Assembly (NCBI GenBank): GCA_965223985.1
Contig: OZ245030.1
Span: 930,001-994,000 of the forward strand
Source: JAPPKS01 sp963667895
GTDB taxonomy: Bacteria > Poribacteria > WGA-4E > PCPOR2b
DNA length: 64,000 nucleotides
Reading direction: 5' to 3'
The translations under genes were made by a program, and so were the position numbers. Below the pieces are notes generated by a model that was not told the DNA's origin, did not search any database, and was given only the letters and a program-made list of their open reading frames with translations. Shown piece after piece: positions 36,576-44,996 of this stretch (position 1 is its first letter; every line of letters starts with the position of its first letter).

Positions 36576-38222
36576 TCAAATCGCATGGGCAATATTGCCC
36601 AAACGTTCAGTGAGGAGGGCGTTTTCACGATAGTCTATCGGAACAACGACAAGGCTGGGTCGATCCGCGGCGAAGGCTTCCTCTAAAGCAGGCACAAGGT
36701 CGCGAGCGTTCTCAACTTGGATTCCCTTCCAGTCGAAAGCTTCTGCTAGCTTAACGAAGTTGGGATTGCTAAACGACAGATCTGTATGATGACCAAATTC
36801 GTTCCGCTGTTTCCATTCAATCAAGCCATATCCGTGGTCTTCCCAGATCATCACGACGATATTCGTTCCAATCCGCTTAGCGGTTTCTAAATCTTGTACA
36901 TTCATGAGAAATCCGCCATCGCCGCAAATTGCAAGCACACGCTTCTGCGGATGAACCAACTTAGCCGCAATGGCTCCGGGTAGGGCAAATCCCATCGTGC
37001 AAAAGCCGTTGGAGATTAAGCAGGTATTCGGCTCGTCACAGTGATAGTACCGGGCAATCCACAACTTGTGCGCCCCGACATCGCTAAGAAGTATATCGGT
37101 GGGGCCCAGCACCTGCCGTACATCCCAGAGCACTTTTTGCGGACGGATGCTACCATCTGTGTCATCGTCCTTGTGTTCAGCGAAGTCAGTTAGCATGGCA
37201 TCTCGAATCGGTTTGTATTCGTTAACATCATAGCGTATCGGTTCCTGTTTGATACGCTCGCGGAGCATCCAAAGGGTGTGCCCAAGGTCGCCAACAACCT
37301 CTACATCTATTCGATAATTTTCGTCGACTTCGGCGGGAAGAAAGTCGATATGCACGATTCGTTTATCTGCCTTTGGGTTCCAAAGCCGAGGGTGGTATTC
37401 AACCAAGTCGTACCCGAGTGTGATGACGAGGTCCGCGGCATCAATGGCTAAAGCGACGACATCCTTGGCTTGTAACCCGATTGTAAAGAGGTAGTTCGGT
37501 GCGTGGCGAGATATGCATCCCTTGCCCATGAATGTGCTAATCACGCCAATGCCGGTGGCGTCCACGAACTGGCGCAGTTGCGTACTTGCTCGTTTGCGGA
37601 TGGTTCCGTTACCTGCTAGGATTACTGGATTCTTTGCACTGCGAATTAAATCCATTGCCTGATTGACAATCTTGTCATCTGGCACCGGGCGACGCATGCG
37701 CTTGCTGGGGATGGGTCTGTTTTCGACGGATAACTTGGCGATGTCTTCGGCAAGTTCGATATGGCACGCTCCGGGTTTTTCGGTCATCGCTAACTTGAAC
37801 GCTTTGCGGACAACTTCTGGTATGTTTCCAGGGTGAATAATCGGCATTGCCCACTTGGTGACAGGCTTAAACATCCCGACCACGTCCATGTATTGATGGC
37901 TCTCTTTATGCTGCCTTCGGCTGTCAGCCTGCCCTGTGATGACAACAAGCGGGGCGCGATCCATGTTGGCGTCAGCCACTCCCGTTATAAGGTTAGAAGC
38001 ACCCGGTCCCAGCGTACCTAGACAGACACCCGCCTGGCCAGTCAGTCTTCCATGCACATCTGCCATGAAGGCGGCGGCTTGTTCGTGCCGAGTGAGGATA
38101 AACTCAATGGATGAGTTCTCAAGAGACATCATAAACTCGGCATTTTCTTCACCCGGTACACCGAAGATATACTTCACGCCCTCGGCTTCGAGGCACTGTA
38201 TAAACAGATCAGCGGCTTTCAT
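36576..38222 (-). CDS. Acetolactate synthase-like thiamine diphosphate enzyme, large subunit
   Basis: A 548-residue ThDP-dependent enzyme that would condense two pyruvates to acetolactate, for branched-chain amino acids or acetoin formation. The catalytic glutamate is Glu47 in RHEQAAAFMADVHGR; LGTLGPGASNLITGVADA follows. The ThDP-binding motif starts GDGGFLMNVQDLETA at residue 434 and continues to WEDHGYG. It lacks a neighbouring regulatory subunit gene (ilvN), and no FAD-binding feature can be confirmed, so an AlsS-type catabolic role is as likely as IlvB. GAAGGAG precedes the ATG and an extended -10 promoter lies at 38348-38353. A related ThDP enzyme of other specificity cannot be excluded. 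Confidence 0.85.
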   Translation of the reverse strand: MKAADLFIQCLEAEGVKYIFGVPGEENAEFMMSLENSSIEFILTRHEQAAAFMADVHGRLTGQAGVCLGTLGPGASNLITGVADANMDRAPLVVITGQADSRRQHKESHQYMDVVGMFKPVTKWAMPIIHPGNIPEVVRKAFKLAMTEKPGACHIELAEDIAKLSVENRPIPSKRMRRPVPDDKIVNQAMDLIRSAKNPVILAGNGTIRKRASTQLRQFVDATGIGVISTFMGKGCISRHAPNYLFTIGLQAKDVVALAIDAADLVITLGYDLVEYHPRLWNPKADKRIVHIDFLPAEVDENYRIDVEVVGDLGHTLWMLRERIKQEPIRYDVNEYKPIRDAMLTDFAEHKDDDTDGSIRPQKVLWDVRQVLGPTDILLSDVGAHKLWIARYYHCDEPNTCLISNGFCTMGFALPGAIAAKLVHPQKRVLAICGDGGFLMNVQDLETAKRIGTNIVVMIWEDHGYGLIEWKQRNEFGHHTDLSFSNPNFVKLAEAFDWKGIQVENARDLVPALEEAFAADRPSLVVVPIDYRENALLTERLGNIAHAI

Positions 38223-38347
38223 TGGATAACTCCTTCTGATTCAGAATTGAAAATCGAATATGTCGGCAGTTAATATTCAAAGATAATGCTAAATCTTCAA
38301 CCTTTCCTGATTTTAGTCGTTTTGTACCAATCTTATTGATAGTTGAT

Positions 38348-38353
38348 ATTATA
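38348..38353 (-). promoter_or_regulatory. Extended -10 promoter element for the acetolactate synthase-like gene
   Basis: On the minus strand the sequence reads TGTTATAAT, a perfect TATAAT with the TGn extension, 126 bp upstream of the start codon. A good -35 box at 17-19 bp is not seen, which is usual for extended -10 promoters. Confidence 0.5.
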
Positions 38354-38438
38354 ACACAATCCTAAATATTGCGAACAAATTCGCTCTATTCGTACGACGA
38401 ATACAAGGCAGAAACTGAATTCCCGAAGGAAGTAGACC

Positions 38439-38780
38439 TTGAGTGTCAGCCACGCGGATGTTATTATTAGTGGTGGCGGAGTCATCGGCTGTGCAATTAC
38501 CTTTAACCTCGCCAAAGCGCCAGTAAATTCACTCATAATTGAGAAAGCAGCGGGAGTTGGTCGAGAAGCTTCACAGGCAGGTGCAGGTATCTTGGCTTCC
38601 CATGCCTCAACCCGAGAGCCTTATGCAGAGTTATGTCGTGCAAGTCTTTCACTTAATTCGTCGCTGGCGGAGGAATTAAAAGCCCAGACCCAGATTGACA
38701 TTGAGTTTTGTGATTGTCGCATCGGGGCATTACAAAAATGGCACCCTCCTCTCACCGATTACAGGCAAATTAATCTGTGA
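38439..38780 (+). pseudogene. Truncated FAD-dependent oxidoreductase (glycine oxidase/ThiO-like) N-terminus
   Basis: The ORF has 113 codons, starting at TTG with GAAGGAAG upstream. It carries the dinucleotide-binding motif DVIISGGGVIGCAITFNLAK and the DAO-family signature IIEKAAGVGREASQAGAGIL, as in glycine oxidase ThiO (usually about 370 residues). Homology fades after about residue 100 and the ORF stops. No continuation of the enzyme is found in any frame before the next gene, so the substrate and catalytic parts are missing. It is most likely a decayed 5' fragment. The next 131 bp (38781-38911) hold nothing recognisable. Confidence 0.7.
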
Positions 38781-38911
38781 GCTGATTATGACGGGTCGAC
38801 CATCAATGCCGATTCAGCCATTTTGCCTTGATTAAACGTGAAAGCTATTCTCAGCGATCAAAATAACAAATTGGCGGGATTGCCTTGTTCTAATTCCCGA
38901 TTGCGGGGAGG

Positions 38912-40024
38912 ATGAAGGGAGGCAAGGAAACCGGGGGAAGGATTCTTCTGTACAAGACTTCAAAAATTTCCCTCAGTGTGGACATGACACAAATCAACGC
39001 CCCGATAACAGCAGCAGTATCGGAAATCGTCGCAACGTTGCTGCTTCTGTCTTTCATGACGGCACCCTTCATCGGCTGTGATGACAACAACAACCCGTTA
39101 GTCAAAATCGGCGTCAGCCTGCCGGAGACGACAGCACCTGTTTATGTGCTAATGAAACAAGCGATGATTGAGCATGAGCAAGAGTACGGGGTCAAGATTC
39201 TGTGGAATGAGGTGCGGCATGAGGGAGCACAACAGGATGCCGTTGTATTGGAAAGGCGTCAGATCCAAGATATGTTTGAAGATGGGATTCGGGCACTGAT
39301 CTTCAAGCCCGTTGATGTGAGTGCCGCCTATCCGATTTTAATGGAGGCGCGTCGCTGGCGTGTTCCTGTTATTTCCCTGGATCGAATGTTAGTCAGTATG
39401 CCGGTGCGAGGTCATATCACCGTTGATGAGGTGAGGCTCGGAGAAGAAGCTGCTCGATATGCGATTGCCAAGATTGGGCATAAGGGAAATGTCTTGCTTC
39501 TGGAAGGATCTGCTGGAACTGAATCTCTGCGGAACATTGCGATAGGTGTTTACCGCGTTTTAGACCAATACCCTGACGCAATTCATGTTTTTGCGCGCCC
39601 ATCGGCACTCACTGTGGAGGCAGCATTCGACTATACCAATCGGATGCTGAAGAACTACGCGGGGAACATCCAAGCAATTATTGCAGTGGATAGCACACTC
39701 GCGGTCGGTGCAGTCCGTGGTGTGCAGTTGCACGAGCTTGTAGATAGAATCGTCACTGTCGGTGTTGGGGCGGGAGAAGAAGCGTGTCGTCAGATTATGT
39801 CCAAACAGCACGACGCAGAAGTCGATCTGATGCCTTATGAACGAGGACTTACAGCATTCAAAGCTGCTATGAATGCCTTGGACGATCAATCATTTGCTTA
39901 TGATGCCCAATTGCCCAATGGTGATATCTTTACTAAAACGAAATTTGGTCCCGTTCGCCTCATCACGTCCGCGAATTTTAGAGTGCTTGAGCGGATATGG
40001 CCAGATTTGTTCCTCCAGAAATAA
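38912..40024 (+). CDS. Sugar-type periplasmic binding lipoprotein (ribose/xylose class)
   Basis: A 370-residue (or shorter) binding protein. The hydrophobic segment before PFIGC looks like a lipoprotein signal with the Cys as the modified residue; it would be better placed if translation began at GTG 38978 or ATG 38984, but ATG 38912 has the purine-rich leader. Motifs VKIGVSLPETTAPVYVLMKQ, GIRALIFKPVDVSAAYPILM, HITVDEVRLGEEAARYAIAK and IQAIIAVDSTLAVGAVRGVQ follow the type I sugar-binding fold (RbsB/XylF). No ATPase or permease gene is adjacent, so it may serve a transporter elsewhere or a sensor. Confidence 0.82.
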   Translation: MKGGKETGGRILLYKTSKISLSVDMTQINAPITAAVSEIVATLLLLSFMTAPFIGCDDNNNPLVKIGVSLPETTAPVYVLMKQAMIEHEQEYGVKILWNEVRHEGAQQDAVVLERRQIQDMFEDGIRALIFKPVDVSAAYPILMEARRWRVPVISLDRMLVSMPVRGHITVDEVRLGEEAARYAIAKIGHKGNVLLLEGSAGTESLRNIAIGVYRVLDQYPDAIHVFARPSALTVEAAFDYTNRMLKNYAGNIQAIIAVDSTLAVGAVRGVQLHELVDRIVTVGVGAGEEACRQIMSKQHDAEVDLMPYERGLTAFKAAMNALDDQSFAYDAQLPNGDIFTKTKFGPVRLITSANFRVLERIWPDLFLQK

Positions 40025-40058
40025 GTGAGACTGTCGACAGATTGGGAAGAGGAATGTT

Positions 40059-40604
40059 ATGATGCGAAAGCTAGTCGAGCTATTAATAATCGGCTTTGTC
40101 GCTTGCGCTTCGACCGCTGCAAACCAAGAGGAAGCTAGCAAGCCGCTTCAGGTTGGCGATAAAGCACCGGATTTTGCGCTGCAAGATGCCACCGATCAAA
40201 CGCATTCGCTGAAAAAGCTGCGTGGCAAGGTTATCGTTCTAATCTTGGGAAATCGTAAGATTCGGAAAGAAGATGATAAATGGGCACATGCCTTTCAGAA
40301 GGATTATCAAGCGAACAATCAAATCGTAGCATACATCATCGCTGATATGCGGAGCGTTCCTCGGTTCATTCCGAAAGGGCTCGTTAAGAGACAACTCAAG
40401 AAAAACAAACCGCCAGTTACGCTATTGCTCGATTGGAAAGGCGAAACCCATAAAGCTTACCGGACGCAAAAAGAGGAGCCAAACCTCTATATTGTGAACC
40501 CCGACGGCAACCTAGTATTTCACATCAATGCGAACTTCGGTGACGAGACATACAAAAAACTGAAAGCTGTCACTGAGAATGAAATTGCCAAAATTAAGAA
40601 ATGA
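40059..40604 (+). CDS. Exported thioredoxin-fold (redoxin-like) protein lacking catalytic cysteines
   Basis: A 181-residue protein with an N-terminal hydrophobic segment (LVELLIIGFVACAS) that could be a signal peptide or a weak lipobox. The mature part begins LQVGDKAPDFALQDATDQTH, the AhpC/TlpA-type opening, and continues LRGKVIVLILGNRKIRKEDD, where peroxiredoxins carry their cysteine; here there is none, and no Cys exists after residue 16. It is therefore not a standard peroxidase or thiol-disulfide reductase; a YtfJ-like or structural role is possible. Its last codons overlap a start-like ATG of the next ORF at 40601, so it may be cotranscribed with purE. Confidence 0.72.
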   Translation: MMRKLVELLIIGFVACASTAANQEEASKPLQVGDKAPDFALQDATDQTHSLKKLRGKVIVLILGNRKIRKEDDKWAHAFQKDYQANNQIVAYIIADMRSVPRFIPKGLVKRQLKKNKPPVTLLLDWKGETHKAYRTQKEEPNLYIVNPDGNLVFHINANFGDETYKKLKAVTENEIAKIKK

Positions 40605-40615
40605 AAGGGAATTAC

Positions 40616-41158
40616 ATGGCACCAAAAACTATATCTTCGGAAAGCACATTGGTCAGCATTGTTATGGGAAGTGATTCAGATCTTAAGTGCATGGCTGAAG
40701 CTGCCAAGATTCTAGAGGGGTTTGAAGTTCCGTATGAGATAACCATTTCGTCGGCCCACAGATCGCCAGACCTGACGATAGACTATGCCACAAATGCCCG
40801 AAGTCGGGGAGTTCGTGTAATTATCGCGGGCGCCGGTCGCGCCGCCCATCTTGCTGGTGTGATTGCTGCACACACAACGCTACCTGTCATCGGGGTTCCG
40901 GTTGATGGAGGGCCACTTAACGGGGTCGATGCCCTCTACGCCACAGTGCAGATGCCACCGGGCATTCCTGTGGCAACGGTGGCGATTGGATCCAGCGGGG
41001 CCCGAAATGCGGGCATTCTCGCTGTCCAAATTCTCGCACTGAAATACCCGGAACTCGACGCTAAACTTGGAGCCTACAAAGCCAAACTCAGCGAAGGAGT
41101 GGCGCAAAAAGCCGCGCGGTTATCGGAGTTTGGCTATCAGAAATACTTAACGAAGTGA
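40616..41158 (+). CDS. purE: N5-carboxyaminoimidazole ribonucleotide mutase PurE
   Basis: A 180-residue cytoplasmic enzyme of purine biosynthesis, converting N5-CAIR to CAIR. The diagnostic blocks are intact: MGSDSDLKCM (residues 17-26), ISSAHRSP, GAGRAAHLAGVIAAHTTLPV, GVPVDGGPLNGVDALYATVQ and MPPGIPVATVAIG. Length is usual for PurE class I. ATG 40616 follows AAAGGGA; an ATG at 40601 overlapping the upstream stop is the alternative. No purK or other purine gene is adjacent, so the setting is not an obvious purine operon. Confidence 0.95.
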   Translation: MAPKTISSESTLVSIVMGSDSDLKCMAEAAKILEGFEVPYEITISSAHRSPDLTIDYATNARSRGVRVIIAGAGRAAHLAGVIAAHTTLPVIGVPVDGGPLNGVDALYATVQMPPGIPVATVAIGSSGARNAGILAVQILALKYPELDAKLGAYKAKLSEGVAQKAARLSEFGYQKYLTK

Positions 41159-41226
41159 TACTAGCGCACAATTCGGAAATTTCCAGATTTTTCAAATTCT
41201 GAATCAATTCATTGCTATTTAAAAAA

Positions 41227-41649
41227 ATGGCTCAAACTTTTCGCACGCATAGTCCAGAAGAAACACTAGCAATCGGGGAGCGCGTCGGGCAAAACCTCAA
41301 ACCCGGCGACATTGTTGCCCTCATCGGCGATCTCGGGGCGGGGAAAACTTGCCTGACGCAGGGCATTGCACGCGGAGTGAAAATCGATCCGAATCAGATT
41401 GTCAACAGCCCTTCCTACACCTTGATTAACGAGTATGCAGGCAAAATCCCAATATACCATATAGATCTCTATCGGCTTCAGCGCCGGGAAGAGATTTTAA
41501 ATCTCGGCTTAGAGGAATATTTGGAGGGAGACGGCATCTGTATTATTGAATGGGCGGATAGAATGCTCGACCTCCTCCCTGAAGGTTACATGGAGATTAA
41601 GTTAAACTGGGAAGATGAGTTTGTACGTACTATCGAATACAACTGCTAG
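41227..41649 (+). CDS. tsaE: tRNA threonylcarbamoyladenosine biosynthesis ATPase TsaE
   Basis: A 140-residue P-loop protein that works with TsaB and TsaD in making t6A37 of ANN-decoding tRNAs. Walker A GDLGAGKT (34-41), the conserved NSPSYTLINEYAG block, and IYHIDLYRL plus ICIIEWADRM identify it. ATG 41227 is chosen over the in-frame TTG at 41212 because the family normally begins just before the THSPEETL segment. An A-rich leader replaces a clear Shine-Dalgarno sequence. tsaB and tsaD are not in the window. Confidence 0.92.
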   Translation: MAQTFRTHSPEETLAIGERVGQNLKPGDIVALIGDLGAGKTCLTQGIARGVKIDPNQIVNSPSYTLINEYAGKIPIYHIDLYRLQRREEILNLGLEEYLEGDGICIIEWADRMLDLLPEGYMEIKLNWEDEFVRTIEYNC

Positions 41650-41682
41650 AACTTGAGCTTATTGGAAGGTCGATTAAGTAAA

Positions 41683-43203
41683 ATGCGACGAACAAGTAGA
41701 AGATCTCCTCACGTTTCCGGTCCCAGCACAGTCGCCGTCATTGAACAAAACGATAACCTCGGAGAAAACCAATACCGAAAGGAGGAGCGGCATATTAGCA
41801 CGCCTCACATTCCCGTGACACAACAACCCAACATCGTGCTCATGGGGGTTGACTCCTTGCGAGCCGACCACATGAGTTGTTACGGCTATCAGCGCCTTAC
41901 TACACCGCACATCGACCGATTTGCCCAAAGTGGAACGCTCTTTGAGCGAACTTACAGTCCACATATTCCGACAACTAGCGCCTATGCGTCAATGCTCACC
42001 GGCATGGATTGTTTCAGTACGCAGGTCGTTGCGCTGCGACACAAGGGACCACTTAGACCGGAAGTGAAATCGCTGGCGGAGATACTCAGCGAAGCAGGCT
42101 ATAACACCACCTGTGTTGGCTTCAACGGCAACCCGAGCTCGCGCGGTTTTGACAAATACCTAGACTATCCAGGCTGGGGTAGTTGGGCTGAGGGGCGCAG
42201 CCCGAAAGCGCAAAATCTCAACAACGTTGCAATCCCGGAGCTAGATTGGCTGATAGAACAGCAGGTACCGTTTTTCTTATTCCTCCGCCATATGGACCCG
42301 CACGCCCCCTATTTACCGCCCGAACCATATGAGCGCATTTTCTACCACGGGGATGAATGCGACCCGAACAATAAATCGATGGACAGTGTGTTGAACTTTA
42401 AGCCGTTCTGCGATTTTTTCGCCAGTTGGATGCCCCCCGGCATAACGGATAAAGATTACGTCATCGCCCAATACGACGGGGCAATCGCTTATATGGACGC
42501 CTGTATTCAGACAATTCTCACAACCCTCAAAGTCCGTAGCATTCTGGACGAAACTATTGTCATCATCAATGGCGATCACGGTGAAACGCTCTACGATCAT
42601 GAATGCTGGTTCGATCATCATGGGCTCTACGACCCAACCTTGCATGTGCCGTTGATTCTCCGGTACCCCACTAAGATTCCCGCAGGTGTGCGCGTCAGCG
42701 GTTATAACCAGCACAATGACCTAGTGCCGACCATTCTCGAACTGGCAGAAATCGGGACTGAGGTCGAATTTGATGGCAAAAGCATGATCCCGATGATTAA
42801 CGGTGCGGTTGCTTCTTACGACAGTGAAATTTACATCACCGAATGCACTTGGATGCGAAAGCACGGCTGGCGCACATCAGAGTGGAAGTTAATTCGTGCC
42901 CTTGAGCCTGACTTCCATTTTAAGCCGATGGTAGAACTTTACAACCTCGTTGCAGATCCTCACGAAAATGACAACCTCGCGGAGACAAATCCAGATATTG
43001 TTGCAACATTAGAGACGCGGATGCAAAGATGGATTGAGAAGCGTGAACGCGAAACTGACATGGAAAACCCGATGATGACTCAAGGGGATTGGCACGGTCA
43101 TGAAGGCATTGGCCCTATCAAAACCTCCCAGCAGGCTTATAATACCCTGCACATCGGCGATCCAGGTCAGGCAGCACGAATGCAAGCAGAAGCTAGAAAA
43201 TAA
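41683..43203 (+). CDS. Sulfatase-fold hydrolase with threonine at the catalytic position
   Basis: A 506-residue alkaline-phosphatase-superfamily enzyme with no signal peptide. Metal-site motifs are present: VDSLRADHMSCYGY (Asp57) and INGDHGETLYDHE (Asp298, His299). At the nucleophile position, true sulfatases have Cys or Ser in CxPxR; here the sequence is PTTSAYASMLTG, with Thr97/98 and no following Pro-x-Arg. Thr is used by phosphodiesterases and phosphoethanolamine transferases of the fold, so a phosphate ester or phosphonate substrate is likelier than a sulfate ester. ATG 41683 is preferred; a TTG at 41653 is upstream. Poribacterial-type genomes are rich in such genes. Confidence 0.82.
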   Translation: MRRTSRRSPHVSGPSTVAVIEQNDNLGENQYRKEERHISTPHIPVTQQPNIVLMGVDSLRADHMSCYGYQRLTTPHIDRFAQSGTLFERTYSPHIPTTSAYASMLTGMDCFSTQVVALRHKGPLRPEVKSLAEILSEAGYNTTCVGFNGNPSSRGFDKYLDYPGWGSWAEGRSPKAQNLNNVAIPELDWLIEQQVPFFLFLRHMDPHAPYLPPEPYERIFYHGDECDPNNKSMDSVLNFKPFCDFFASWMPPGITDKDYVIAQYDGAIAYMDACIQTILTTLKVRSILDETIVIINGDHGETLYDHECWFDHHGLYDPTLHVPLILRYPTKIPAGVRVSGYNQHNDLVPTILELAEIGTEVEFDGKSMIPMINGAVASYDSEIYITECTWMRKHGWRTSEWKLIRALEPDFHFKPMVELYNLVADPHENDNLAETNPDIVATLETRMQRWIEKRERETDMENPMMTQGDWHGHEGIGPIKTSQQAYNTLHIGDPGQAARMQAEARK

Positions 43204-43322
43204 ACACGTTTTCTGATGAGTATGACCGATGAGATGTCCTCTAATCATGGTGTCGTGTAACAATGTTCAAATCTTGTATTTAATATTGCGTAGTTGCTCA
43301 ATCGAAAAGGAGAGAAAAACAG

Positions 43323-43508
43323 ATGCCAATCTATGAATATGAGTGCAAAGCATGCGCATCCAAATTTGAAATCCTACAGCGCATCAATGCAGATAACCAA
43401 GATCTCGTTTGCCCAATTTGCAGTGCTCCTAAGCCGACGAAAGTCTTTTCACGGTTTGCATCTTTGGGAGTTGAGAAAGGGGCTACATCTGAGACAGGGG
43501 CGACATGA
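43323..43508 (+). CDS. FmdB family zinc-ribbon regulatory protein
   Basis: A 61-residue protein with an intact zinc ribbon: MPIYEYECKACASKFEI carries Cys8 and Cys11, and LVCPICSAPKP carries Cys30 and Cys33. This is the FmdB family; its founder was described as a regulator of formamidase and amide or urea uptake genes in Methylophilus. AAAGGAGAG lies 10 bases upstream. Its place directly before a porin, a urea importer and urease fits that role, although FmdB-like proteins are widespread and most are uncharacterised. The C-terminal tail is Gly/Thr-rich and disordered. Confidence 0.9.
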   Translation: MPIYEYECKACASKFEILQRINADNQDLVCPICSAPKPTKVFSRFASLGVEKGATSETGAT

Positions 43509-44015
43509 GCGCTACCTGGTCAGGACAGTTAGTCCAAACAAGCAGTAGATTTTGAACGTACCCGAGGCTTCACGAAGCCATTGGCGTTAATATTGAATAT
43601 CGCTTAAAATTCAGACAGCATATTGCATAAAATGTTAGCAGTATGCTGTTTTTTTTGTTTGTAGTGATTGAATATGGTTGTTTTCTAATACAAATTGCCG
43701 CTAGCGAAATCGTGTTGGATAGTGCCATGAACCTTGGTAGTTTCTGTGTTTGGTTGGGGAAAGACGAGACACTGTGATTCGATGATGATGACGCGCTAGA
43801 GACCAGAAGAGATTTTGGCATCTCTCTTGCGTCTATGTCGAGAAACTGTGTTACAAAACAGGATCCTTTACCTGTTTTCAATACTCCTTAAAATCTTTGT
43901 TAATACCTGTGATGCTAGGAAATGTTCGCGTTACGATTTTGGTTTTTGGAGTTTAGCGAAGGGTTAACAAGGTGAAAGGTAGAGATTTTCCATCACAAAT
44001 ATTGGAGATTATTTC
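43509..44015 (+). other. Intergenic region upstream of the urea porin
   Basis: This 507-bp gap holds a terminator-like hairpin (43616-43656) near its start and a GGAG ribosome-binding site for the porin at its end. No ORF with a ribosome-binding site is seen; the minus-strand ORF at 43570-43881 is low-complexity and overlaps the hairpin. A nitrogen-responsive promoter would be expected here, but no sigma54-type GG-N10-GC element could be identified with confidence. Confidence 0.45.
43616..43656 (+). terminator. Rho-independent terminator after fmdB-like gene
   Basis: CAGCATA (43616-43622) pairs with TATGCTG (43642-43648) and is followed directly by eight T residues. It lies about 110 bp after the FmdB-like gene and separates it from the porin-urt transcript. 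Confidence 0.6.
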
Positions 44016-44954
44016 ATGAAAAAATTCGCACTACCCACACTGCTTTTTGTTGTTCTCGCGTTAGTCACCGGCAATCTCAGCGCCGAAATAAAATTGACGG
44101 ATAACCTGTCATTATCCGGTTTTTTGGATATGTCAACTGTTACGACTATGGGTGATGAGACCGAGGTAGGTCTGTCTTTCGATCAGTTCGAGTTAGACTT
44201 GCATCTTGACTACGGTTCAGTTACTGGGCGCGTTGATGTTGATAGCACAGATGCGGAACAGGGAATCAAACTGGAGCAGGGGTTTGTGACATACATGCTC
44301 CCCGAAGATGTCATTTCCGGTGTAAGCATCACCGCTGGTAGATTTCTCAGTTCGTTCGGCTTTGAGGCTGCAGAGCCGACAGGTCTCTATCAGTTTTCCT
44401 TTTCTGAGGGTATTCCTTATCCTGGGTATCAGAACGGTGTCGCAGTCAATGTCAACCCCGTTAAAGAGATAGGAATTTACGTCGCGCTGTTGTCCGGCGT
44501 CTGGGATGTGAACGATACGGATGTGAAAAGCCCGGGTGTCGAAGTTCAACTGTCGCTGACCCCAACTGAGCAGATTACCGCAAAGGTCGGTTATGCGATG
44601 GACAAAATGGATGACTATTCACAAAGCGAACTCAATGCTTGGGCGCAATTCGCCCAGGGACCGTTGACCCTCGCTGGAGAAATTGACCTGTTGCAGAACT
44701 GGGGTGCTGATGGCAATAATGGTATACACTTCTTGGGATTGGCGAGTGTTTCGCTGGAAGATGCAATTTCAGCGCCGGTGGGTGTAACCGTCCGATTCAG
44801 TGGCATCAGTCTGGATGATGCGGACAGCTCCACAGAATTTACGTTCAGTCCATCTTATGCAGCAACGGATAACTGGTTACTTCTCGCCGAATTCAAACGG
44901 CGCATTGACGCCGAAGAGACAATCATTGCAGCCGAATCCCTTTTCACGTTCTAA
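44016..44954 (+). CDS. Outer-membrane porin, probably for urea/short amides
   Basis: A 312-residue outer-membrane barrel. It has a signal peptide ending near LSAE, alternating amphipathic strands throughout, and a C-terminal Phe (ESLFTF) as required for insertion by the BAM machinery. The segment GFLDMSTVTTMGDE and the central AGRFLSSFGFEAAEPTGLYQ fit OmpL/BBP2-type porins. TTGGAG precedes the ATG. It lies 42 bp upstream of urtA and downstream of an FmdB-like gene, the arrangement of the Methylophilus fmd genes, whose FmdC porin serves amide and urea uptake. Urea specificity is therefore inferred from context only. Confidence 0.8.
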   Translation: MKKFALPTLLFVVLALVTGNLSAEIKLTDNLSLSGFLDMSTVTTMGDETEVGLSFDQFELDLHLDYGSVTGRVDVDSTDAEQGIKLEQGFVTYMLPEDVISGVSITAGRFLSSFGFEAAEPTGLYQFSFSEGIPYPGYQNGVAVNVNPVKEIGIYVALLSGVWDVNDTDVKSPGVEVQLSLTPTEQITAKVGYAMDKMDDYSQSELNAWAQFAQGPLTLAGEIDLLQNWGADGNNGIHFLGLASVSLEDAISAPVGVTVRFSGISLDDADSSTEFTFSPSYAATDNWLLLAEFKRRIDAEETIIAAESLFTF

Positions 44955-44996
44955 ATGACAACCTCGTAGACATAAAACGCTTAAGGAGATCACTGT

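Noticed and set aside
36570..36590. GGTTCAAATC resembling a tRNA T-loop
   Set aside because: No acceptor, D or anticodon arms can be built around it; it is the 3' end of the acetolactate synthase-like gene and its flank.
43570..43881. 103-codon minus-strand ORF upstream of the porin
   Set aside because: It overlaps the terminator hairpin of the FmdB-like gene, is low in complexity and has no start signal.
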